Below are positions 57,712 through 64,000 of a stretch of DNA of 64,000 bases, piece by piece. The notes beneath the pieces are model-generated. The model saw nothing but the letters and a program-made list of their open reading frames with translations. It was not told where the DNA came from and searched no databases. Within the stretch, counting starts at the first letter, position 1. The number at the start of each line of letters is the position of its first letter. Position numbers and translations under genes: made by a program. This DNA is from Streptomyces sp. NBC_00377 (lineage in GTDB: Bacteria; Actinomycetota; Actinomycetes; Streptomycetales; Streptomycetaceae): the NCBI RefSeq assembly GCF_036075115.1, contig NZ_CP107958.1, forward strand, positions 4,898,001 to 4,962,000, written 5' to 3'.

Positions 57712-58745
57712 GCGGTGGTCTCCTTGCCCGTGTCGCCCGCGCGCGGGACGGTGGCGGTCGAGCGCCTGAGCAGGACGAACGCGGCGGCGGCGAGGGCGGC
57801 GGCGACGGCCAGCACAAGTGCGGTCGTGGTCAGCTGGAGGGGCCAGTAGTGGGACTCGGGGTGATAGGTGGTGTAGAAGCCGGTGGCGTGGAGGTCGGCG
57901 TACACCGTTTCGCAGGCGGGGAGGAAGGCGGTCGGCCCGCAGCCGGGGTCGGCGATGTGCGCGCCGGTGGAGGTGACCAGGCCGGAGTCGACGCTCAGGC
58001 CCGAGCCCCGGTAACCCTCGGCGAGGCCGGTGACGCGGGTGACGGCCGGCCACAGGTGCGGCATGGCCAGGTCGGCCAGGAACCGCACGGCGGCGACGAA
58101 GCCGAGGGCGAGCGTGAGGGCGGGCAGCGTTCGGCGCAGCAGCAGGCCCGCGAGGGCGCCTCCGGCCAGGCCGGTCAGGGCGAAGGCGACCGTGGTGGGG
58201 CCGTTGGTGTGCAGGGTGAGGTTCTCGGACCAGCTCTTGGCGGTGTCGATCCGGCCGTCGCCCGCCGACCACATCAGGCGGTGCAGCGTGACCAGCAGGC
58301 CGGTGCCCGCGCCGACCAGGACCGTGGGCAGGGCCAGCTTGGCGGCGAGCCAGCGGGTCGGGGACAGGCCCTGCGTCCAGGTGAGCTGCGCGGTGCCGTG
58401 CTCCAGCTCCCGCCCGAAGAGGGAGGCGCCCGCCCAGGCGGCGACGAGGAACGGGAGCCCGGTCAGCGCGCCGGTCGCGTACATGTACACGCTCTTGTAG
58501 CGGACGATCGCGTTCTGGTCGTATGTGCAGGGGTCGCCGTCGGCGCATTCGGACCGGTACTGCCGCCAGGCCGCGGCCGCCGAGTCGGTCAGCGGACCCC
58601 ACAGCCATATGAGGACGAGGGCGAGCACGGCGACGAGGCCGATCCACGCGTACAGCGCGGGCCGGTGCAGGCGGAACAGCCAGCGGACGCCGGGGCCGGC
58701 CGCCGGGGCCTTCGAGGCGGGCGGCGAGGGGGCGAGCGCGGTCAT
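57708..58745 (-). CDS. ABC transporter permease (first of a paralogous pair)
   Basis: A 345-residue membrane protein with about six helices and motif FGRELEHGTAQLTWTQGLSPTRWLAAKLALP, shared with the next gene. The loop around residues 62-80 (SECADGDPCTYD) is Cys-containing. ATG 58745 overlaps the ATPase stop by ATGA. It probably forms a heterodimeric channel with the following permease. Confidence 0.85.
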   Translation of the reverse strand: MTALAPSPPASKAPAAGPGVRWLFRLHRPALYAWIGLVAVLALVLIWLWGPLTDSAAAAWRQYRSECADGDPCTYDQNAIVRYKSVYMYATGALTGLPFLVAAWAGASLFGRELEHGTAQLTWTQGLSPTRWLAAKLALPTVLVGAGTGLLVTLHRLMWSAGDGRIDTAKSWSENLTLHTNGPTTVAFALTGLAGGALAGLLLRRTLPALTLALGFVAAVRFLADLAMPHLWPAVTRVTGLAEGYRGSGLSVDSGLVTSTGAHIADPGCGPTAFLPACETVYADLHATGFYTTYHPESHYWPLQLTTTALVLAVAAALAAAAFVLLRRSTATVPRAGDTGKETTA

Positions 58746-59683
58746 ACGGCGGCCTCCTCGGGCTCGGCCGGGACGAGCGGGGCGGCCTGCGGGTTGCGCA
58801 GGTAGGCGAGGACGAGTTCCTCCAGGGAGGGCGCCGAGGTGCGCCAGTCCCCGGGGAGCCGGGCCGCGGGGCGCACCAGGGCGGTGAGCTGGCGGCCGGT
58901 GACCCGGGACTCGACGACCGTGTGCGGGGCCAGTTCCGGGGACGTGTGCGCACCGCCGCCCGGGGAGCCGTCCGCGGGGGCGGGCCGGGCGGAGTCCGCG
59001 AGGGTGCTCACGCGCGTGTGGGCGGCGAGCAGGTCGTCGATCTCACCGGCGAGGCGTACCCGGCCATCGCCGACCAGCAGCAGGTGGTCACAGGAGTCCT
59101 CCAGCTCGGCGACCACGTGCGACGACATCACGATCGTGGTGCCGTACTGCGCCGCGCGAGCCATCAGGGTGCCCATCAGCTCGTGCCGGGCCAGCGGATC
59201 CAGATCGGCGACCGGCTCGTCGAGCAGCAGCAGGTCGGGCCGTTTGGCGAGGGCCAGTGCGAGGGCGACCCTGGTGCGCTGGCCGCCGGAGAGGGAACGG
59301 ATCTTCTTCCTGGGGTCGAGATCGCCCGCGGAAACGATCTGCTCGGCGGTCCGGGCGTCCCAGCGCCCGGGGTTGAGATCGGCGCCCACGAGCAGGGTCT
59401 CGGCGACGGACAACTGCGGGTACAGCGGCTTGTCCTGGGCGACGTAGGCGACACGCGCGCGTGCGGACGCGGGATCCGTTCCGAGGACGGTGACCCTGCC
59501 CTCCGTGGGGGCCAGCAGGCCCGCGGCGAGGGCGAGGAGCGTGGACTTGCCCGCGCCGTTGGGGCCGACCACGGCACAGACTCGCCCGGCGGGCAGGCGG
59601 AACGTGCAGTCGCGCAGCGCCCAGCCCCCGCGCCGGCCGAAGCGCTTGCCGAGCGCGGTTGCCGCCATGGCGGTGTCGGTCAT
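58742..59683 (-). CDS. ABC transporter ATP-binding protein
   Basis: A 313-residue ATPase. Walker A is GPNGAGKST, signature LSGGQRTRVALA, Walker B LLLLDEPVADLDP and H-loop SSHVVAELED. The C-terminal 90 residues are variable. It overlaps the GntR gene by ATGA and both permeases follow, so the operon is GntR-ATPase-permease-permease. The set resembles Bacillus ytrABC, induced by cell-wall antibiotics; the cargo here is unknown. Confidence 0.92.
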   Translation of the reverse strand: MTDTAMAATALGKRFGRRGGWALRDCTFRLPAGRVCAVVGPNGAGKSTLLALAAGLLAPTEGRVTVLGTDPASARARVAYVAQDKPLYPQLSVAETLLVGADLNPGRWDARTAEQIVSAGDLDPRKKIRSLSGGQRTRVALALALAKRPDLLLLDEPVADLDPLARHELMGTLMARAAQYGTTIVMSSHVVAELEDSCDHLLLVGDGRVRLAGEIDDLLAAHTRVSTLADSARPAPADGSPGGGAHTSPELAPHTVVESRVTGRQLTALVRPAARLPGDWRTSAPSLEELVLAYLRNPQAAPLVPAEPEEAAV

Positions 59684-60213
59684 GAAGGGTCTCCAGGTTT
59701 CATGTCGTGCCGGTCGGGCTGATCGTGTCGGCCGGCCCGGTCGGGCTGGTCGGGTCCGCCGCTTCGGTCGGGCTGGTCGGGTCCGCCGTGCCTGCCGTTC
59801 CGGTCCTGCCGGTGGTTTCGGCCGGTGTGGTCCGGTGCGGCGGCGAAGTGCTCGTCGAGTACGGCGGTGAAGAGCGCGGCCACGTCGTCGCGGTCGAGCG
59901 CGGCCTCCCGGGCCCGGACCGCCCAGGCGTCCAGTTCGGCGCGCAGGGGCGAGTCGGCCGGCGTGGTGTTCAGCCCGCGCCGCACGAAGGTTCCGATGCC
60001 CCGCCGGGCCTCCACCAGCCCGTCGCGCTCCAGCTCGCGGTACGCCTTCAGCACGGTGTTCGGGTTGATGGCCGTCGCCTCGACCACCTCACGGGCGGTG
60101 GGCAGCTTGTCGCCGGCCCGCAGCATGCCCAGCCGCAGGGCCTGCTTCGTCTGCTGGACGATCTGGACGTAGGTGGCCACGCCGCTGTGCCGGTCGATGC
60201 GGTATTCGACCAC
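59680..60213 (-). CDS. GntR family (YtrA subfamily) regulator
   Basis: A 177-residue protein. The winged helix (residues 1-85) has LPTAREVVEATAINPNTVLKAYRELERDGLVEARRGIGTFV, typical of YtrA, and a short helical dimer domain follows. Usual YtrA length is about 125; here a 45-residue His/Asp/Arg/Gly-rich repetitive tail (DHTGRNHRQDRNGRHGG, then PDQPDR three times) has been added. GTG 60213 has AAAGGGTGG upstream, and the start lies next to a perfect 14-bp inverted repeat, its probable operator. Confidence 0.88.
   Translation of the reverse strand: MVEYRIDRHSGVATYVQIVQQTKQALRLGMLRAGDKLPTAREVVEATAINPNTVLKAYRELERDGLVEARRGIGTFVRRGLNTTPADSPLRAELDAWAVRAREAALDRDDVAALFTAVLDEHFAAAPDHTGRNHRQDRNGRHGGPDQPDRSGGPDQPDRAGRHDQPDRHDMKPGDPS
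59738..59787 (-). repeat. In-frame repeat in the GntR tail
   Basis: A 23-bp block containing cggtcgggctggtcgggt occurs at 59738-59760 and again at 59765-59787 (27-bp period, divisible by three). It encodes GGPDQPDR repeats in the C-terminal tail. Confidence 0.8.
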
Positions 60214-60220
60214 TGGACAA

Positions 60221-60254
60221 CCACCCTTTCACTAATTGAGTAGTGAAAGGGTGG
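60221..60254. promoter_or_regulatory. Perfect 14-bp inverted repeat, GntR operator
   Basis: ccaccctttcacta (60221-60234), 6-bp spacer attgag, and its exact complement tagtgaaagggtgg (60241-60254). It overlaps the ribosome-binding region of the GntR gene, so binding would block the whole operon. Size and symmetry suit a YtrA-type dimer or tetramer. Confidence 0.88.
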
Positions 60255-60334
60255 TGCAACCGGGGTGCGCAAGTCAAGAAAAAATCGTGCGGCCGATCGT
60301 GAACCGATCGCCGGGGCTCGTCCGATGAGGGGGT

Positions 60335-60886
60335 GTGAGCGAAACGAGAAGCGACGGGGAGCTGCTGCGGGCCATCGCGGCGGAACGGGACCGTCACGCC
60401 TTCGAGGAGCTGTACCGGCGGTACGCACCCTGGCTGACCGCGCGCCTGCGCGGCCGTTGCGCGGACGCGGCGATAGTCGACGACGTCGTGCAGGAGACGT
60501 TCCTCGCGGTGTGGCGCGGCACGGCCCGCTATCGCGAGGAGGGCTCCTCGGCCGACGCGGCCGGCTGGCTGTGGCGCATCGGCTCGCGCCGCCTGGTCGA
60601 CGCCCTGCGCGGCGACGGGGCGCGCGGCCGGCTGCGCCAGGCGCTGTCCCGGCTGCGTCACCGGGACGAGGTCTCGGCGGAGGAACGCGTGCTCGCGGGG
60701 GTGGAGCACGGGGACCTCGCCGGGGCCCTCACCCGCCTCTCGCCCGAGCTGCGGGCGGTCCTCCAGGCGACCGTCATCGACGGGCTCACCACCCGGGAGG
60801 CGGCCGTTCTGCTCGGCATCCCGCCCGGCACCGTGAAGACGCGGGCGCAGCGTGCCCGCAAGCAGCTGCGGGAGGCGCTGGCATGA
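60335..60886 (+). CDS. ECF-type RNA polymerase sigma factor
   Basis: A 183-residue sigma-70 protein with only regions 2 and 4. Region 2: AFEELYRRYAPWLTARLRGRCADAAIVDDVVQETFLAVWRG. Region 4: LSPELRAVLQATVIDGLTTREAAVLLGIPPGTVKTRAQRARKQLRE. GTG 60335 is preceded by GAGGGGG. A zinc-finger membrane protein follows 67 nt later and should be its anti-sigma factor. Confidence 0.92.
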   Translation: MSETRSDGELLRAIAAERDRHAFEELYRRYAPWLTARLRGRCADAAIVDDVVQETFLAVWRGTARYREEGSSADAAGWLWRIGSRRLVDALRGDGARGRLRQALSRLRHRDEVSAEERVLAGVEHGDLAGALTRLSPELRAVLQATVIDGLTTREAAVLLGIPPGTVKTRAQRARKQLREALA

Positions 60887-60953
60887 GGCGGTACGTGTGC
60901 GGAACGGGCCCCCGCGAGTGCGTGGGCGACGGACAGTCGAGGGAGGTCGTGGC

Positions 60954-61796
60954 ATGACGTGGCATGTGGCTGAAGAGGACCTGCGGGCGTACGCGCACGG
61001 CGAGTTGGCGCCGCCGCTGCTGTGGTCGGCCGACACCCACCTCGCCGGGTGCGCACAGTGCCGGGCCCGGCTCGCGGGAACCGGCGACCCGGTCGCGCTG
61101 GACGCCGGCTGGACACGGCTGGACGCCGAACTGGACGCGCCGCGGCCGGGTCCGACCGAGCGGCTGCTGGTGCGGTTCGGCATGACCGACCACACCGCGC
61201 GGCTGCTGGCGGCGACGCCGGTACTGCGCCGCTCCTGGCTGCTGTCGGTGCTGTTCCTGCTTTTCATGACCGTGCTGGCGGTGCGGATGGCGGACCGGCC
61301 GACGCTGTTCCTCGCCCTCGCCCCGCTGCTCCCGCTGGCCGGGGTCGCCCTCTCGTACGGCCCCACGCTGGATCCGACGTACGAGATGGCCGTCGTCGCC
61401 CCGCTGCACGGCTTCCGGCTGCTGATGATCCGCACGGTCGCGGTGCTCACCGCGGGCCTGGCGTTCAACGGTCTGGCGACGCTGGCGCTGCCGGGGTACG
61501 GGCTGGCGGCTCTGGCCTGGCTGCTGCCCGCGCTCGCCCTCACCGCGACAGGGCTCGCGCTGACCGCCCGGCTGGGCCCGGTCGTCGCCCCCGCGCTCGT
61601 GGGGGGCGGCTGGGTGACCCTGCTGGTCGTGGCGAAGATCCAGGTGCACGCAGATGACACGCTCGCCCCGTTCACGGCGGCCGGGCAGTCGGCCGCGGCG
61701 GCCGTGGCGGCTCTCGCCGCCCTCCTGCTCTACCGGGCCCGCGACCGCTTCGACACACGCCCCCTGGGCGGCTTCCCCCACGGCGGCACCCTGTGA
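60954..61796 (+). CDS. Zinc-finger membrane anti-sigma factor
   Basis: A 280-residue protein. The N-terminal cytoplasmic domain has the anti-sigma zinc motif HLAGCAQC (HxxxCxxC, about residues 28-35). It is followed by about six hydrophobic helices (from residue 90), rather than the usual single one, so it may sense a membrane signal. GGAGG lies 7 nt upstream of ATG 60954. Pairing with the upstream ECF factor is inferred from adjacency and the motif. Confidence 0.85.
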   Translation: MTWHVAEEDLRAYAHGELAPPLLWSADTHLAGCAQCRARLAGTGDPVALDAGWTRLDAELDAPRPGPTERLLVRFGMTDHTARLLAATPVLRRSWLLSVLFLLFMTVLAVRMADRPTLFLALAPLLPLAGVALSYGPTLDPTYEMAVVAPLHGFRLLMIRTVAVLTAGLAFNGLATLALPGYGLAALAWLLPALALTATGLALTARLGPVVAPALVGGGWVTLLVVAKIQVHADDTLAPFTAAGQSAAAAVAALAALLLYRARDRFDTRPLGGFPHGGTL

Positions 61797-62168
61797 CGGC
61801 GTCCTCCGCCCCCGCGGCCCCGCCCCGGCGTCCCCCGCCCCCGCGCCTCCGTCCCAGGGCCGCCCGCCGACCTGCGTCACGCAGCGCGCCGCTAGGGCGG
61901 CCTCCCGGACGATGCCACCCCGCGACGCGGCCACCCGCCCCCGCGGCTCTGTCACCGGCCCGAGAATCGAGCGGCGCCGCGTCGCGCGCCCCTCGGTGGG
62001 CTCCCGCACGGCGGTCCGGTGTGACACGGCCACCCGCCCTGCGCAGCCCTCGCGGTCCGGTGTGACACGGCCACCTGCCTCCCAGACCTCGCGGCCCGTG
62101 TGACGCGGCACGCGCTTCCGCGGCCTCTCCCCGGTCCCGCCCGCAGACCTGACTTCCAGGAGTCCCAC
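61797..62168. other. 372-bp gap with repeated GTGTgACAC palindromes
   Basis: No gene is seen. Two 28-bp copies (62011-62038 and 62052-62079, one mismatch) contain the palindrome GTGTGACAC, and a weaker third copy is near 62091-62115. It lies directly upstream of the ABC exporter gene, so the repeats may be operator sites. Confidence 0.65.
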
Positions 62169-63047
62169 ATGACCACCTCCACTCCCGGCCCCGCCACCCT
62201 GACGGCCACGGACCTCTCCCTGCGCTTCGGCGGGACCCGTGCCCTCGACGGGATCTCGCTGCGGCTGACGCGTGGCGTCACCGGGCTGCTCGGCCCCAAC
62301 GGCGCCGGGAAGACCACACTGCTGCGGGTGCTGGCCACGGCCGTGCCGCCGGACAGCGGCGGGTTCACGGCCCTCGGGCACGACCCCGGCACCGCGTCCG
62401 GCCGCCTCGCGCTGCGCCGCACGCTCGGCTATCTGCCGCAGACCCCCGGCTTCCATCCGGATTTCACGGCCTTCGAGTTCGTCGACTACGTGGCCATCCT
62501 CAAGGAACTGACCGACCGCCGCGCTCGGCTGACCGAGGTACGGCGCGTGCTGGAGGCCGTCGACCTCTCGGAGGTGCGCGGCAAGCGCATCAAGCGCCTG
62601 TCCGGTGGCATGCGCCAGCGCGTCGCCCTGGCCGCCGCACTCGTCGGCGACCCCGGCTTCCTGGTGCTGGACGAGCCGACCGTCGGACTCGATCCCGAAC
62701 AGCGCATGCGGTTCAGGGAGCTGGTCGCCCAGGCCGGCGAGGGCCGTACGGTCCTGCTGTCCACCCACCAGACGGAGGACGTGGCGATGCTCTGTCACCG
62801 CGTCGTGGTGCTGGCCCAGGGGCGCATCCGCTTCGAGGGCACCCCGGCCGACCTGACCGCCCGCGCGGCCGGCCGGGTCTGGAGCAGTACCCAACGCGAC
62901 CCGAACGCCCTGGCCGGCTGGCGCACCGGCACCGGCAGCTTCCGCAACATCGGCGACCCGCCGACCGGCGCCGACCTCCTCGAACCCACCCTGGAGGACG
63001 GCTACCTGCTCACCCTCGACGGCGAGAGCGCGGAGGTGACGGCATGA
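62169..63047 (+). CDS. ABC transporter ATP-binding protein (exporter)
   Basis: A 292-residue ATPase. Walker A is GPNGAGKTT, signature LSGGMRQRVALAA, Walker B FLVLDEPTVGLDP and H-loop STHQTEDVAM. The C-terminal extension (about 215-292) resembles CcmA/DRA-type exporter ATPases. ATG 62169 has AGGAG 6 nt upstream. Its stop overlaps the permease start (ATGA). The substrate is unknown. Confidence 0.92.
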   Translation: MTTSTPGPATLTATDLSLRFGGTRALDGISLRLTRGVTGLLGPNGAGKTTLLRVLATAVPPDSGGFTALGHDPGTASGRLALRRTLGYLPQTPGFHPDFTAFEFVDYVAILKELTDRRARLTEVRRVLEAVDLSEVRGKRIKRLSGGMRQRVALAAALVGDPGFLVLDEPTVGLDPEQRMRFRELVAQAGEGRTVLLSTHQTEDVAMLCHRVVVLAQGRIRFEGTPADLTARAAGRVWSSTQRDPNALAGWRTGTGSFRNIGDPPTGADLLEPTLEDGYLLTLDGESAEVTA

Positions 63048-64000
63048 GCGCCACCACCCCGACGATCACGGAACCCGCCGGTACGCTCACCGAGCCACCG
63101 CATGAGGGCCGTCGCACCGGAGCCGTTCTCGCCCTCGCCCGCTTCGAGGCCCGCGAGCTGCTCCAGCAGATCCCGGTGCTGTTCTTCTTCGCCCTCTACG
63201 TCGTCCTCATCGCCCTGCGACTGATGAGCAACGACGGCATGGACGACTACCCCGTCCTCAACACGGTCGACCGCCGGACCCAGGCGGCACCTCTGCTGTT
63301 CGCCCTCGCCCTGTTCATCTGTGCCAACGCGGCCGCCCTGCGCTCGCGCAAGCACGGTACGGCGCAGCAGTTCGCGGTCCTGGCCATGGAACCCTGGCGG
63401 CGCACCCTTGCCCATCTGCTGTCCCTGGTCCCGTACGCGGGGCTCACCGCGCTCGCCGTGGCGGCCGAGTTCACCCGGGAGGCGCTGAAGCCCGGCGCGA
63501 TCGGTCACGGCTCCTTGGGGGAACTGGCCGTCGGCCCCCTGAGCGTCCTGCTGGCCGGCGTCATCGGAGTGCTGCTGGCCCGTCTGCTGCCCTCCTCCTT
63601 CGTGCCCATACTCTTCGTCATCGCCGTCTATGTGCTCGGCACCCTGATCTCGGGACTCATCGGCTTCGACCACGAGTGGGTCCGAGGGCTCGACCCGATC
63701 CAGTACTTCCTGTCCTCCGGCGGCGATCCCGTCCCCTCCGATCTGCTCGGCCGCCCGGCCGGCTGGCACGCCCTGTACGTGGTGGGGCTGTGCGCCCTGC
63801 TGGCCTGCGCGGCCCTGCTGATCGCCGGCGGCCGGACCCGAGCGGTCAAGGCGGCGACCGCTCTCGCACTCGCGGCCACCGCGGCAGGCGTCATCGGCCA
63901 GCTCCCGCGCGACACGGCGGCGCTGGAAGCGGCGCGCAGGACGGCGGCCGACTCCCCGGAGAAGCTCCAGTCCTGCTCGACGTACGACGGCTCCACGTAC
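63044..64000 (+). CDS. ABC-2 type membrane permease, incomplete
   Basis: A protein that runs off the window end after 319 codons with no stop. It has a cytoplasmic N-terminus (1-43), then six hydrophobic helices visible to about residue 288 (VLFFFALYVVLIALRLM, APLLFALALFICANAAAL, VPILFVIAVYVLGTLI and others), then the start of an extracellular segment containing Cys. It overlaps the ATPase stop by 4 nt and would be its membrane partner. Confidence 0.85.
   Translation, partial: MSATTPTITEPAGTLTEPPHEGRRTGAVLALARFEARELLQQIPVLFFFALYVVLIALRLMSNDGMDDYPVLNTVDRRTQAAPLLFALALFICANAAALRSRKHGTAQQFAVLAMEPWRRTLAHLLSLVPYAGLTALAVAAEFTREALKPGAIGHGSLGELAVGPLSVLLAGVIGVLLARLLPSSFVPILFVIAVYVLGTLISGLIGFDHEWVRGLDPIQYFLSSGGDPVPSDLLGRPAGWHALYVVGLCALLACAALLIAGGRTRAVKAATALALAATAAGVIGQLPRDTAALEAARRTAADSPEKLQSCSTYDGSTY

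Overview
The window is a high-GC actinobacterial chromosome segment, almost certainly Streptomyces. The evidence is the strong G/C bias at third codon positions, a 16S-23S-5S rRNA operon with no tRNA in the spacer, SARP/BTAD, SpoIIE-phosphatase, AtrA-like TetR and DUF397 genes, and a gene order that (from memory) tracks S. coelicolor SCO4111 to about SCO4150. No prophage, transposase, CRISPR array or tRNA gene was seen.

Layout. 1-5.8 kb: the 3' end of an aldo/keto reductase, a PrsW-family membrane protease, trmB, an L-2-hydroxyglutarate oxidase and a sporulation-associated (SCO4114/NsdA-like) regulator. 6.5-15.5 kb: an asparagine-synthase-like protein followed by a giant SARP/NB-ARC regulator, then, convergent, a single-chain ECF sigma / zinc-finger / transmembrane / NPCBM-like protein and the AtrA-type TetR regulator. 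15.8-21.3 kb: type II NADH dehydrogenase, a PAS-PP2C-HATPase phosphatase, an MFS transporter that carries a C8-tract frameshift, and a divergent MarR regulator. 21.3-27.1 kb: the rRNA operon with leader promoters, RNase III processing stems and a terminator.

27.2-35.0 kb: a GNAT gene, then a six-gene minus-strand cluster (cmdA-F type) that looks like a reduced type IV secretion apparatus: a VirD4-like protein without Walker A, a VirB4-like ATPase, and SCO6880/PrgI-like, VirB6-like, VirB8-like and small two-TM proteins. 35.5-45.5 kb: mostly secreted or envelope genes (sedolisin-type protease, phospholipase D/cardiolipin synthase, small hydrophobic protein, DUF397, trypsin-like protease, SLT-NlpC/P60 hydrolase, PAP2 phosphatase, BBE-like flavoenzyme, lipoprotein), with a 56-residue Cys-rich small protein in a gap.

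45.5-56.4 kb is a phosphate/polyphosphate region: CsoR with its own operator, DUF47-Pit low-affinity uptake, the pstSCAB high-affinity system behind PHO boxes, and a ppk-CHAD-Nudix operon. Together these would import phosphate, store it as polyphosphate and handle polyphosphate or nucleotide derivatives. 56.7-60.3 kb is a YtrA-type operon (GntR, ATPase, two paralogous permeases) behind a perfect 14-bp inverted repeat. 60.3-64 kb holds an ECF sigma factor with a zinc-finger membrane anti-sigma factor, a repeat-bearing gap, and an ABC exporter whose permease runs off the end.
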